Positions 41,777 to 54,874 of a stretch of DNA of 64,000 bases are shown piece after piece. Made by a program: the position numbers and the translations under genes. Source of the DNA: JANXQG01 sp963780045 (GTDB lineage: Bacteria > Planctomycetota > Planctomycetia > Pirellulales > Thermoguttaceae); NCBI GenBank assembly GCA_963780045.1, contig CAVZZZ010000001.1, positions 4,340,001 to 4,404,000 on the forward strand, given 5' to 3'. The notes beneath the pieces were generated by a model, which saw nothing but the letters and a program-made list of their open reading frames with translations, did not search any database and was not told the origin of the DNA. Each line of letters starts with the position of its first letter. Within the stretch, counting starts at the first letter, position 1.

Positions 41777-42844
41777 ATGGCAAGCGAAATCGAAGAAAGC
41801 GGCGGCGAGGAGAAACGATCGGGGCGGCGCTTTACGCTCATGGATCTGATCGTGGTCATCGGTGTCATTGCACTCGCGCTGGTCATTATCATCCCGGCCA
41901 TTCAGCAACAGCGCGAACGGGGCCGAAGGTCCGCCTGCTTGCATAACGCGCATCAGATCGGTCTTGCCCTTCAGAATTACGCCAGCACCTACAACAATGT
42001 ATTCCCGCCTTCGGCGACGCTCTACGGCACCGGCGTCACGAAGACGGTTGGCGGTTACAGTTTCCTAGCCAAGCTTCAGCCGTTCATGGAATACAGCAGC
42101 AAGTATTCCAGGCTTCTAGACGCGGCGCCCGGCCGCGATGGCGCTTTGCCGGAAAACAACCCAACCTTTATCGAGCTTGCGAACGAACTTGTTCCCGAAT
42201 ACATCTGCCCATCGAATACCAATTCAAAGATTCAAAACCCAACCGGCAGTCCGCCGCATTTCGCGTTTACGAACTACAAGGCCCTCGGCGCTACGACGAA
42301 GAATAGCCTGTTGGTATGCACGGGGCAAGTCACCGCCGCTCCCTACGCCACGATATCGGTCCATCCCGACGGCATGATCTATCCAGCCCAAAGCAACCTT
42401 TCCTTGGCCGCGCTTACCGACGACACTTCGCATACCATCGCCATCATGGAAACGATCGACGACCGAAACAGCCGCTGGGTGGTCGGGAACGAATGCACGC
42501 TCGTCGGACTACCACAGGCATCGGGCAACGCGACGAAGGTTCCTCCGAACACCTTCTATGCGCCGCCCGGGTTTGACGGAACTTTTGGCGACGGCTCGGC
42601 TGTCAGCCGCGCTGGACTGCGGACATTTCTGATGTACGATTTTAGCCCTGGAGGCGCTGATGCGGGAATGTACGAGGACCCCGGCTGGGCAAAAGGACCG
42701 CCAGCCTTCGGCCCATCGTCGATGCATCCGAACGTTGCAATTGTCACTTTTTGCGACGGCTCGGTGACAGCACTCAACAAGCGGTGCGATGCCGCCAATC
42801 TATTCTTTCTTATTACCAAGAACAACGGCAACCCGGCGCGGTAG
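41777..42844 (+). CDS. DUF1559 prepilin-like protein
   Basis: 355 residues. The N-terminus RRFTLMDLIVVIGVIALALVIIIPAIQQ is a type IV pilin-like helix, but Gly before Phe is Arg and Glu+5 is Asp, so processing by a prepilin peptidase is uncertain. RRSACLHNAHQIGLALQNYAS and the end FCDGSVTALNKRCD are DUF1559 features; these proteins are greatly expanded in planctomycetes and their function is not established. GGTGGT precedes the ATG weakly; a TTG seven codons upstream is an alternative. Confidence 0.85.
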   Translation: MASEIEESGGEEKRSGRRFTLMDLIVVIGVIALALVIIIPAIQQQRERGRRSACLHNAHQIGLALQNYASTYNNVFPPSATLYGTGVTKTVGGYSFLAKLQPFMEYSSKYSRLLDAAPGRDGALPENNPTFIELANELVPEYICPSNTNSKIQNPTGSPPHFAFTNYKALGATTKNSLLVCTGQVTAAPYATISVHPDGMIYPAQSNLSLAALTDDTSHTIAIMETIDDRNSRWVVGNECTLVGLPQASGNATKVPPNTFYAPPGFDGTFGDGSAVSRAGLRTFLMYDFSPGGADAGMYEDPGWAKGPPAFGPSSMHPNVAIVTFCDGSVTALNKRCDAANLFFLITKNNGNPAR

Positions 42845-42854
42845 GATTTCGTTA

Positions 42855-42889
42855 CCTCGCGCCGGCTTGGTAGCCCCCGACGTGCGAGG
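42855..42889 (+). terminator. Hairpin after the DUF1559 gene
   Basis: CCTCGC at 42855-42860 pairs with GCGAGG at 42884-42889, with further partial pairing of GCCGG and CCGAC; 11 bases after the stop. No T-run. Confidence 0.3.
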
Positions 42890-42969
42890 GAATGATGACA
42901 CCCACCCCCCTTGCCCCCAGTCCCCCTTCCCGCTATCATCGCTTGTTTATCAACTTTCGGGAAGTTGCC

Positions 42970-43485
42970 ATGCGTCACGTGCTTTCCGCGCTGGTCCAGA
43001 ACGTGCCGGGCGTGCTTTCGCACATCTCCGGCATGTTGGCCTCGCGCGGCTACAACATCGATAGCCTCGCCGTGGGGGAGACCGAAGATCCCCAGCTCTC
43101 GCGGATGACCTTCGTCGTCGTCGGCGACGACAGCGTCCTGGAGCAAGTACGAAAGCAGTTGCAGAAGATCGTCACCGTCGTCCGCGTCGACGACATCGGC
43201 GCCGAAGACCACGTCGAGCGCGACCTGATGCTCATCAAGGTCTCGGCCACAGCCGACCGCCGCGCCGAAATCTCCCAGTTGACTGAAATCTTTCGTGGGC
43301 GGATTGTCGACGTCGCCCCCGATAGCTTGATCATCGAAATCGCCGGGCAGGAAGGGAAGATCGAGGCCTTCATCGAAATGGTGCGGCCGATAGGAATCAT
43401 CGAAGTCGCCCGCACCGGCCGCATCGCCATGGTCCGCGGCAAGGCCCTGGCCGGAAACAACGGGCAAGCCGCCGCAACGGCGTAA
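42970..43485 (+). CDS. ilvH: Acetolactate synthase small (regulatory) subunit
   Basis: 171 residues: MRHVLSALVQNVPGVLSHISGMLASRGYNIDSLAVGETEDPQLSRMTFVV is the ACT domain of IlvH/IlvN; a C-terminal DUF with LIIEIAGQEGKIEAFIEMVRPIGIIEVARTGRIAM follows. It confers valine feedback regulation on acetolactate synthase in branched-chain amino-acid synthesis. The catalytic ilvB is not present nearby. ilvC follows after 84 bases that hold a 24-bp inverted repeat. The start is the ATG after GGGAAG; a longer frame starts at 42892 with a poor sequence. Confidence 0.92.
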   Translation: MRHVLSALVQNVPGVLSHISGMLASRGYNIDSLAVGETEDPQLSRMTFVVVGDDSVLEQVRKQLQKIVTVVRVDDIGAEDHVERDLMLIKVSATADRRAEISQLTEIFRGRIVDVAPDSLIIEIAGQEGKIEAFIEMVRPIGIIEVARTGRIAMVRGKALAGNNGQAAATA

Positions 43486-43541
43486 GATGGACCTCCGAGT
43501 CCGTCAAGAACCGCTGCGACGGGCTCGGAGGCCCATCCTAC
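43482..43541. repeat. 24-bp inverted repeat between ilvH and ilvC, overlapping the ilvH stop
   Basis: Arms 43482-43505 and 43518-43541 differ at 3 of 24 positions around a 12-base loop. The core is CCTCCGAG / CTCGGAGG with GATGG / CCATC outside. The ilvH stop TAA (43483-43485) lies inside the left arm. Confidence 0.75.
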
Positions 43542-43569
43542 ATGTGAACATACCAACGAAAGACAACCA

Positions 43570-44574
<1,005 letters not shown>

Positions 44575-44578
44575 TAAG

Positions 44579-44603
44579 CTCCCCTCGCCTTTCGGGAGAG
44601 GGG
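44579..44603. repeat. CCCCTC...GAGGGG palindrome after ilvC
   Basis: CTCCCCTCG...GGGAGAGGGG, the same core as at 16578-16600. It lies directly after the ilvC stop, and its downstream flank GGGTGAGGGAGA contains the ribosome binding site of the next gene. Confidence 0.6.
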
Positions 44604-44624
44604 CAGGGGGTGAGGGAGACATTT

Positions 44625-44915
44625 ATGGCAGCAACTCAGACCAGTCCGCAACAACAGTTGGAAACTCACCGCACGTTCCAGGCGCTCAAGCCGGGCGACC
44701 GCCTCGAGGCGATCCACCTCATCGCCATCGGCCCGCAGACCTGGACGACGACCACGATCGGCGCCGTTGTCCGCACCGAGCGCGGCCGGCACGGGCTGCA
44801 TTTCCGCCGCAACTTCGACGACAAGGTCTACAGCGACTTCATCCTCCTGCGCCGAGACGACGGCGAACTGACTACCGTAGCCCTGGACGAATTCACGACG
44901 CTGCGCGTATTGTAG
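44625..44915 (+). CDS. Small protein of unknown function
   Basis: 96 residues: FQALKPGDRLEAIHLIAIGPQTWTTTTIGAVVRTERGRHGLHFRRNFDDKVYSDFILLRRDDGELTTVAL. The pattern GDRLEA / GAVVRTERGRHGLHFRRNFDDKV suggests a small beta-barrel like those binding nucleic acids or cyclic nucleotides, but no family is recognised. GGGAGA lies 7-8 bases before the ATG. The stop TAG is the first codon-sized piece of the REP-like element that follows. No paralogue was seen in the window. Confidence 0.7.
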   Translation: MAATQTSPQQQLETHRTFQALKPGDRLEAIHLIAIGPQTWTTTTIGAVVRTERGRHGLHFRRNFDDKVYSDFILLRRDDGELTTVALDEFTTLRVL

Positions 44916-45017
44916 GTGCGTTCTGCCGGAATGGACTTGTCCGCGCACTGCGCTTGCAAGGTCGGGCGCCGGAGCGAAAGCCACGCCCCAATAGTCCAGT
45001 TCGGCAAGCAGGACCTA
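44913..45017. repeat. REP/BIME-like element, copy 2 (TAGGTGC...GGACCTA)
   Basis: 105 bp. The left end shares TGCCGGAA, GGACT and TCCGCGCA with the copy at 13878; the right end shares AGTCC, TTCGGCAAG and GGACCTA. Ends are inverted to each other, as in copy 1. It starts on the stop codon of the 96-residue gene and ends 31 bases before the radical SAM ATG. Confidence 0.7.
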
Positions 45018-45048
45018 CGCGCCGTCGGCACGGTGCGTACAATTCGCT

Positions 45049-45927
45049 ATGACCCCCACGCCTTTGATCACGCTGTTCAAATCGCACACCCGCAGCTTTG
45101 AGGACAACCGCTTTGTCTACGCCGTCGTCAGCCGGCGGTCGGGCGGGGTGTCGATCGGCGTGAACGTCAATCCGGACAAGTACTGCAACTTCGATTGCGT
45201 CTATTGCCAGGTCGACCGCACCCTGCCCGGCGCCAGGGTGCTCCGCAAGCTCGACATGCCGCAGCTTCGCGAGGAGCTGGACGAAATGGTCGAGCTGGCC
45301 GTCGGCGGCGGGCTCTTTGAGGCCCCGCAGTTCGCGGCGACGCCGCCCGAATATCGCCGCCTAAACGACATCGCGCTGAGCGGCGACGGCGAGCCGACCG
45401 TCTCCCCGATCTTCGACGAAGTGGTGCAGCTTTGTGCCGACGTCCGCGCAGCCCGCGGGCTGGACGACGTAAAGCTCGTGCTGATCACCAACGCCACGAT
45501 GCTGTGGCATCCGCGAGTCGCGGCGGCCCTGGACATCCTCGACGCCAACAACGGAGAGATTTGGGGCAAGCTCGACGCGGGCACGGAAGACTACTATCAG
45601 CGCGTCGATCGCACGCAGGTCAAGCTGGCCGAGGTGATGGAGAACCTCATCGCCGCCGCTCGGAAGCGGCCGATCGTCATCCAATCGCTTTTTATGCGTC
45701 TGGACGGCGCCGGCCCGCCGCCCGCCGAGCAGGCGGCCTATTGCGATCGGCTCAACGAAATCGTCGCCGCTGGCGGCCGGATCAAGCTCGTGCAAATCCA
45801 CACCATCGCCCGCAGGCCCGCCGAGAGCTTTGCCACCCCACTGGAAAACGCGGAGGTGGATGCGTTGGCGGAAATGGTCGGAAAACGCACCGGGCTTGCC
45901 GTGGCGCGCTACTATGGCTGCGAGTAG
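45049..45927 (+). CDS. Radical SAM protein
   Basis: 292 residues. CNFDCVYCQ is the CxxxCxxC 4Fe-4S site. SIGVNVNPDKYCNFDCVYC precedes a DIALSGDGEPTVSP motif (GGEP-type SAM contact), LVLITNATML and GKLDAGTEDYYQRVDR. The arrangement resembles a family of small radical SAM proteins near 31 kDa found widely, whose substrate is not established. Start at ATG 45049 after TGCG; no clear ribosome site. It stands between a REP-like element and a zinc-ribbon gene. Confidence 0.85.
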   Translation: MTPTPLITLFKSHTRSFEDNRFVYAVVSRRSGGVSIGVNVNPDKYCNFDCVYCQVDRTLPGARVLRKLDMPQLREELDEMVELAVGGGLFEAPQFAATPPEYRRLNDIALSGDGEPTVSPIFDEVVQLCADVRAARGLDDVKLVLITNATMLWHPRVAAALDILDANNGEIWGKLDAGTEDYYQRVDRTQVKLAEVMENLIAAARKRPIVIQSLFMRLDGAGPPPAEQAAYCDRLNEIVAAGGRIKLVQIHTIARRPAESFATPLENAEVDALAEMVGKRTGLAVARYYGCE

Positions 45928-45941
45928 ATTCGGAGGTTCCA

Positions 45942-46343
45942 ATGATGGATGATTTTCCAGCGTCGCAATCGGGGCAGTCTAGCGGGAGCAACCCGCGGCT
46001 CAGACCCTGCCCTGATTGTGGCAGTTTTGTATCGTTGGACGCGATAGCGTGTCCGAAGTACGGTCGTCCCTTTTATCACGGCGCAAGGCAGGACGTGAAG
46101 CGCAAGTATCCGGCACTTCGCGTAATTGCAGGCTTGATAAAGCTCGTTGCGGTGGTACTTGCGATAGGGTGCGTTATTGGCCTCGTGTTCCTTTGCGTTG
46201 CCTGGCATGAAACTGGAAAAGAGCAACCGATTATCCCGCTGGCCGCCTACACGCTATTGGTCCCGATTTCTCTTTGGGCATCCGGTGAGCTAATACTGTT
46301 GTTCATCGACATTGAATACAATACCCGAAGCAAGGGCAAATAG
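45942..46343 (+). CDS. Zinc-ribbon two-TM protein lacking one Cys ligand
   Basis: 133 residues. CPDC at about residue 24 is followed by CPKYG, where a zinc ribbon would have CPKCG, so one ligand is Tyr and zinc binding is doubtful. Two membrane helices follow (VIAGLIKLVAVVLAIGCVIGLVFLCVAW and IIPLAAYTLLVPISLWASGELILLF). GGAGG lies 5 bases before ATG 45942; 45945 is also possible. No family assigned beyond zinc-ribbon membrane proteins. It ends just before the converging VapC gene. Confidence 0.7.
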   Translation: MMDDFPASQSGQSSGSNPRLRPCPDCGSFVSLDAIACPKYGRPFYHGARQDVKRKYPALRVIAGLIKLVAVVLAIGCVIGLVFLCVAWHETGKEQPIIPLAAYTLLVPISLWASGELILLFIDIEYNTRSKGK

Positions 46344-46381
46344 ATGCGGGTTACCAAGATATCCGCCGGATGCCGTCCACG

Positions 46382-46747
46382 TCATCGAAATGCGAATCGC
46401 GAGTGGCCACCGGTAACGCGAGTGGCCACCGGTAAGTTGTGCTGCCTTGCCAACGCGGCAATCCAGACGTCGTTGACCGGAATTGGGCGGCCTTTCAGTT
46501 TCAATTCGCCGCGGATTTGGGCGTAGATTTCAGCCGTCTCATGGTCAACATCGAGGATGTAAGATTTGTCGATGAGGTCTTGAAACAGCGCACGAAATCG
46601 AGCGCGTCGGCGCGAACCGGCTATTCCAAATAGGTATTCTCCGATCACGATGACCGGCAGATGATGGCTTGAGCCGGTTGCGAGCCGCTCCTCGAAACTC
46701 GATTCACCACTCAGCAAGGCGGATACAGCATTGGTATCCAGAATCAT
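46382..46747 (-). CDS. vapC: VapC-type PIN-domain toxin with C-terminus altered by a tandem duplication
   Basis: 121 residues. MILDTNAVSALLSG gives the first acidic residue; VIGEYLFGI the second; VNDVWIAALARQHNLPVATR the third. In normal PIN domains TR is followed by D, the last acidic residue. Here a perfect 19-bp tandem duplication (46398-46416 and 46417-46435) changes the end to VTGGHSRFAFR. Without one copy it would read DSHFDDVDGIRRISW and stop at 46351. So the nuclease site is probably damaged. VapC enzymes cleave RNA; the antitoxin gene upstream overlaps by 4 bases. Confidence 0.8.
   Translation of the reverse strand: MILDTNAVSALLSGESSFEERLATGSSHHLPVIVIGEYLFGIAGSRRRARFRALFQDLIDKSYILDVDHETAEIYAQIRGELKLKGRPIPVNDVWIAALARQHNLPVATRVTGGHSRFAFR
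46398..46435. repeat. Perfect 19-bp tandem duplication in vapC
   Basis: CGCGAGTGGCCACCGGTAA occurs twice with no gap. Nineteen bases is not a multiple of three, so it shifts the frame near the toxin's C-terminus. Confidence 0.9.
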
Positions 46748-46986
46748 TTCCAGGCTTCCGGATCGATCTTGGAAAACTCTTCGTCGATGATGCGTTGCAC
46801 CTCGGCAACCTCCTCCTTATCCGCCTTGCCAAAAACCGACCGCCAACCCCCTGCCAATTGCGGCTCTTTGGCAAGTTTTGCGCAAATTGCTTCCTCGACA
46901 AACTCGTCGATCAATTTGCCTTGCCGCTGGGCGCTGGCCGCGACCTGGCTGAAGACCGACTCTGAAAGCTCAATTGTTGTTTTCAT
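46744..46986 (-). CDS. vapB: VapB-type antitoxin
   Basis: 80 residues. MKTTIELSESVFSQVAASAQRQGKLIDEFVEEAI has the beta-strand and two helices of a ribbon-helix-helix DNA-binding domain; the acidic C-terminal tail (EEVAEVQRIIDEEFSKID) would wrap the toxin. Overlaps vapC (ATGA). Autoregulation is expected by family behaviour; no operator was identified. Confidence 0.75.
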   Translation of the reverse strand: MKTTIELSESVFSQVAASAQRQGKLIDEFVEEAICAKLAKEPQLAGGWRSVFGKADKEEVAEVQRIIDEEFSKIDPEAWK

Positions 46987-47139
46987 GGAATATCAACTCC
47001 TAGCTCATTACACGCGGCCAACACTCTCATCATATCTCCGCGGAAAGGCCGCGGCAACTGCGCTATCGCGCTGCCGTTGCCGAAATTCTGCGCCGCCGTA
47101 AAATGGACGAGTCTCAATCCCATTGCCTTCCCCACTCCC

Positions 47140-48372
47140 ATGTCCGACCCCTACTTCCAAAAACTCTTTGCCGACCGCATCGGCGGCGCAAGCTACGGCA
47201 AAGGCACCGAAATCTACAAGTTCGAGAAGATCAAGCGGGCGAAGCGCAAGGCGCTGGCCGATCATCCCGAGCGGAAGCTGATCGACTTCGGCATCGGCGA
47301 GAACGACGAAATGGCCGCGCCGCAAGTCCGCCGCGTGATGGCTGCCGAGATCGACAAGCCGGAAAACCGCGGCTACGCCGACAACGGCATCGCCGCCTTC
47401 AAGGAGGCGGCGGCACGCTTCATGCAGCGCGAATTCGGCGTCGCGCTCGATCCGGTCCACGAGATCAACCACTGCATCGGCACGAAGACGGCCTTCGCCA
47501 TGCTGCCCGCCACGTTCATCAATCCGGGCGATGTGACGCTCATGACCGCGCCCGGTTATCCGGTGGCGGGGACGCATTCGAAATACTACGGCGGCGAGGT
47601 CCATCGGCTGCCGCTGTTGGCGGAAAACGACTTCCTGCCGGACCTCGAAAGCCTGCCTGCTGACATCCGCCGCAGGGCCAAGCTGCTGGTGATCAACTAT
47701 CCGAACAGTCCCACGGGCAAGGTGGCCACGCGCGATTTCTATGCCCGCGTGATCGACTTCGCGATGAAGAACGAGATCGTCGTGATTCAGGACGCTGCAC
47801 ACATAATGCTCACGCATGACGGCCGCCCGCTGAGCTTCCTCGAAGTGCCCGGCGCACGTGAAGTGGGCGTGGAGGTCCATTCGCTTTCCAAGGGCTGGAA
47901 CATGATCGGCTGGCGGATGGGGTGGGTCTGCGGCCACGAGTTGATCGTGCGGGCGTTTGGCGACGTGAAAGACAATTCCGATTGCGGCCAATTCATGGCG
48001 GTGCAGAAGGCGGCCGCGGCGGCGCTGGACGATCCGTCGATCCCTCAGCTCACGCGGCAGAAGTACGGCCGCCGCCTGCAAAAGCTCGTGGCCACGCTCC
48101 GCGGCTGCGGCTTCGATTGCCGCATGCCCGGCGGCACGTACTTCCTTTACGCGCGCAGCCCCAAAGGCATGGCCGGTGGAACTCGCTTTGCAACCGCAGA
48201 GGCCGCGTCGCAATTCCTGATTAGCGAGCATTCGATATGCACGGTCCCCTGGGACGACGCCGGCAGCTTCTTGCGCTTCTCCGTCACCTACGAGGCAGCC
48301 GACGAAGCGGCGGAAGACGCCCTTATGGCCGAAACCTGTCGGCGGTTGAACGCCCTGCATTTGGAGTTCTGA
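47140..48372 (+). CDS. dapL: LL-diaminopimelate aminotransferase-like enzyme
   Basis: 410 residues, class I/II PLP aminotransferase. KLIDFGIGENDEMAAP, RGYADNGIAAFKEAAARFM, GTKTAFAMLPATFINPGD, INYPNSPTGKVA and HSLSKGWNMIGWRMGW (PLP lysine in SKGWNM) match DapL more than other family members. DapL makes LL-diaminopimelate directly from tetrahydrodipicolinate, a one-step route to lysine and peptidoglycan found in Planctomycetes and plants. Start at the ATG before SDPYFQ; the frame extends 63 bases upstream. Not in an operon with vapBC, which is on the other strand. Confidence 0.85.
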   Translation: MSDPYFQKLFADRIGGASYGKGTEIYKFEKIKRAKRKALADHPERKLIDFGIGENDEMAAPQVRRVMAAEIDKPENRGYADNGIAAFKEAAARFMQREFGVALDPVHEINHCIGTKTAFAMLPATFINPGDVTLMTAPGYPVAGTHSKYYGGEVHRLPLLAENDFLPDLESLPADIRRRAKLLVINYPNSPTGKVATRDFYARVIDFAMKNEIVVIQDAAHIMLTHDGRPLSFLEVPGAREVGVEVHSLSKGWNMIGWRMGWVCGHELIVRAFGDVKDNSDCGQFMAVQKAAAAALDDPSIPQLTRQKYGRRLQKLVATLRGCGFDCRMPGGTYFLYARSPKGMAGGTRFATAEAASQFLISEHSICTVPWDDAGSFLRFSVTYEAADEAAEDALMAETCRRLNALHLEF

Positions 48373-48377
48373 CCGCA

Positions 48378-48517
48378 GTAGGGTGTGTGGCGCAAATCGC
48401 CGCAGGAAATGGTGGGTTTCGCACGGAGTCCACCTCGCCTTAACGCTGCACCCAGTTATCGGGCGATTTGCGCAACGCACCATTCGGCAAGGACTTCCGT
48501 GCTACACCCACCCTACG
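48378..48517. repeat. Composite palindromic element between dapL and ftsH
   Basis: Outer arms are GTAGGGTGTGTGGC at 48378 and the inverse of GTAGGGTGGGTGTAGC ending 48517. An inner perfect 12-bp pair GCGCAAATCGCC (48390-48401) and GGCGATTTGCGC (48462-48473) lies inside. It begins 5 bases after the dapL stop. Confidence 0.65.
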
Positions 48518-48575
48518 GCCCTTCTAGTGTGGTACAATTAAGCTGTTGGGCAAAACCGCCTTCGATACCCCCCGC

Positions 48576-50678
<2,103 letters not shown>

Positions 50679-50685
50679 CGCGGTC

Positions 50686-51777
50686 ATGGGCGAAGCAGAT
50701 TCCACCAACTCCGCCTCGCCGCCCGAACGTCCCTGGTTCCAATTCAGCCTGGGGACGATGTTCTTGGTGTTCATCGTTGCGGCGTCGTCTCTGGCGGTGT
50801 TTGGAGCATGGGGCGTCCTGGCATTCCTACTTGTGCTAGGGTCGGCAGCATTTGATAACCTTGATCGCCCGTCGCTAAGGTTGCAGCCTTTCTCGTTTGC
50901 TCTGGTTATTATGTGCCTTCTTGCCCTGTTGTTTCCCATCGGCGACAGCGTCCACGAAGCAGGGCGCCGCAATGCATGTCGCAACAATTTGAAGAAGATC
51001 GCGACGGCGCTAGCGGACTACCGGTGGGCGCATGGTAGTTTCCCGCCTGCTTATGTTGCTGACAGCGAAGGCAACCCAATGCTCAGTTGGCGGGTCCTCA
51101 TACTGCCATACATTGACCGAGACGATCTCTACAAGAAGTACAATCTGCAAGAGCCTTGGGAGGGCCCCACGAACAAAAGCCTTTCGGCGGCGATCATCCA
51201 CCTTTTCATGTGTCCCAGCGATCCGAACTCCTTCGCGTCCTGCCCGAACCGGACAAACTACCTGGCCGTCGTGGGGCCGAATTCCGCTTGGTCCGGCGGC
51301 AAGCCCAGAAAACCGAGCGATTCCGCCGCAGAGGCTGCCAACACGATTTTGCTTGTCGAAGTGGCGAATTCGGGCATCGCCTGGGCGGAGCCGCGCGACC
51401 TGTCGATCGACGCGATCAAATCCGCCGGCAGCGGTTCGTCGGCCTTGGTCCCATCGAGCGGACACGGTCCGCGATCGACCTTCTTCTTGACCTATGACCC
51501 TACGCCGTGCGTCTTTGCGGCGATGGCCGACGGCAGCGTGCGATGCTTGCCGCGAGAACTCCTCTCGCGCGGTCGCCTGCCGAAACTACTGGAAATCGGC
51601 GGCTGCAAGGGATTGCAACTCGATAATTACGACGACCCTTATGAACGTCACTCGCGGTTGAACTGGCCCAACATCGCCGCGCTTGGCGTATGGGTGGTTT
51701 CCGTCGCCGCGCTGCTGAGGCGGGCCGTTAGGAGCCGTAAACCGCGGCCGGTGGAAATCGCCGCGGCCGGTGAGTAG
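50686..51777 (+). CDS. Membrane protein with an embedded DUF1559-like domain
   Basis: 363 residues. Two or three N-terminal membrane helices (FSLGTMFLVFIVAASSLAVFGAWGVLAFLLVLG, FALVIMCLLALLFPIG) replace the pilin helix. Then ACRNNLKKIATALADYRWAHGSFPPAYVADSEGNPMLSWRVLILPYID, MCPSDPN, TNYLAVVGPNSAW and MADGSVRCLP follow, the core of DUF1559 proteins. A C-terminal helix (IAALGVWVVSVAALLRRAV) closes it. It starts 7 bases after ftsH with the same direction, so the two may be co-transcribed. Function unknown; a substrate or partner of FtsH is a possible but unsupported idea. Confidence 0.75.
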   Translation: MGEADSTNSASPPERPWFQFSLGTMFLVFIVAASSLAVFGAWGVLAFLLVLGSAAFDNLDRPSLRLQPFSFALVIMCLLALLFPIGDSVHEAGRRNACRNNLKKIATALADYRWAHGSFPPAYVADSEGNPMLSWRVLILPYIDRDDLYKKYNLQEPWEGPTNKSLSAAIIHLFMCPSDPNSFASCPNRTNYLAVVGPNSAWSGGKPRKPSDSAAEAANTILLVEVANSGIAWAEPRDLSIDAIKSAGSGSSALVPSSGHGPRSTFFLTYDPTPCVFAAMADGSVRCLPRELLSRGRLPKLLEIGGCKGLQLDNYDDPYERHSRLNWPNIAALGVWVVSVAALLRRAVRSRKPRPVEIAAAGE

Positions 51778-51899
51778 AATAGTAAGCGTTTTCGGCATGG
51801 AATGCTTCCCTGGCGGGAGCGAAGGTACCTGGTACTCCGTACTGCGAACTTCGCCCCCCGCTTACGGTTCTTTCCCTTTTCACACCCAGGAGCCAAGCC

Positions 51900-52511
51900 A
51901 TGAATTCCGAATCTCCCTTTCCCGCCGGCGAGAGTCACCCGTTCGTCGCGCCCGTCTCGGCCGCTTCGATCATCCGCCACGAGCTGCACCACGTCCGCCA
52001 ACACTGGTGGTGGTTCTTTTCGCTGGGTGTGCTGCTTTTGCTCTGCGGCGCTCTGGCCATTATCTTTCCCGCGGCCGGCTCGCTGGCCGCCGTCACCGTG
52101 CTCGCCGTGGTCCTCTTAGTGGCCGGCCTGGCCACGATTATCGGCTCGTTTTGGGCGGGCCGCTGGGGCGGCTTCCTCGTGCAGATGCTCGTCGGCATCA
52201 TCTACGTCGCCGCCAGCTTCGCGATGACCAAGGACCCGCTGCTCTCCGTCGCCCTCATCACCGCCTTTGTGGCGATCACTTTCATGGTGATCGGTGTGTT
52301 CCGCATCCTGGCGACGCTCACCATCCGCTATCCGCAATGGGGCTGGTCGCTGTTGAACGGCTGCATCACGTTGCTGCTCGGGCTCGTCATCCTCCGTGAC
52401 TTCCGCGAGGGCGACTGGTGGATCATCGGCCTGTTGGTGGGCATCGAGATGATCTTCAGCGGCGTCACCTGGATCATGCTTTCGCTCGCCATCCGGCGGC
52501 TCCCGGCCTGA
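51900..52511 (+). CDS. HdeD-family (DUF308) membrane protein
   Basis: 203 residues with six helices in pairs: WWFFSLGVLLLLCGALAIIFPAAGSLAAVTVLAVVLLVAGLATII, then a repeat of the same pattern with LLNGCITLLLGLVIL and WIIGLLVGIEMIFSGVTWIMLSLAI. The family includes HdeD of E. coli, linked to acid stress at high cell density; the molecular role is unknown. Its ATG follows AGGAGCC by a few bases. About 120 bases upstream hold nothing recognised. Confidence 0.85.
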   Translation: MNSESPFPAGESHPFVAPVSAASIIRHELHHVRQHWWWFFSLGVLLLLCGALAIIFPAAGSLAAVTVLAVVLLVAGLATIIGSFWAGRWGGFLVQMLVGIIYVAASFAMTKDPLLSVALITAFVAITFMVIGVFRILATLTIRYPQWGWSLLNGCITLLLGLVILRDFREGDWWIIGLLVGIEMIFSGVTWIMLSLAIRRLPA

Positions 52512-52671
52512 ATTGGGCATGTAATCGAAATCGGCAACAAACGGGAGACGCGTTCGCAACCGCCCCGGTTGTTTTCAGCGATTCGGCGCGATAAACTAAA
52601 ATTCCCAAAAGCCAATTCGCGCTCGCAAAGCGCCTTCATTATTAAAGAAAAAAGTTGTGCGGAGGAATACC

Positions 52672-54579
<1,908 letters not shown>

Positions 54580-54874
54580 CCGGGCGGGAACGCTCACCAA
54601 TGACTTCTTCGCGAACCTGTTGGACATGAACACCCAGTGGTGCAAGTCGCCTCGCTGCGAGCACTCTTACGAGGGCTGCGACCGGCGGTCCGGCGAGACG
54701 AAGTGGCACGGCACGGCCGTCGATCTGGTCTTCGGATCGAACTCGCAGTTGCGGGCCATCGCAGAGGTCTACGGCTGCGGCGACGCCCAGGAGCAATTCG
54801 TCCGCGACTTTGTCACCGCGTGGCACAAGGTGATGAATCTGGATCGGTTCGATCTGGTGGCGAAGTGACGTGTA

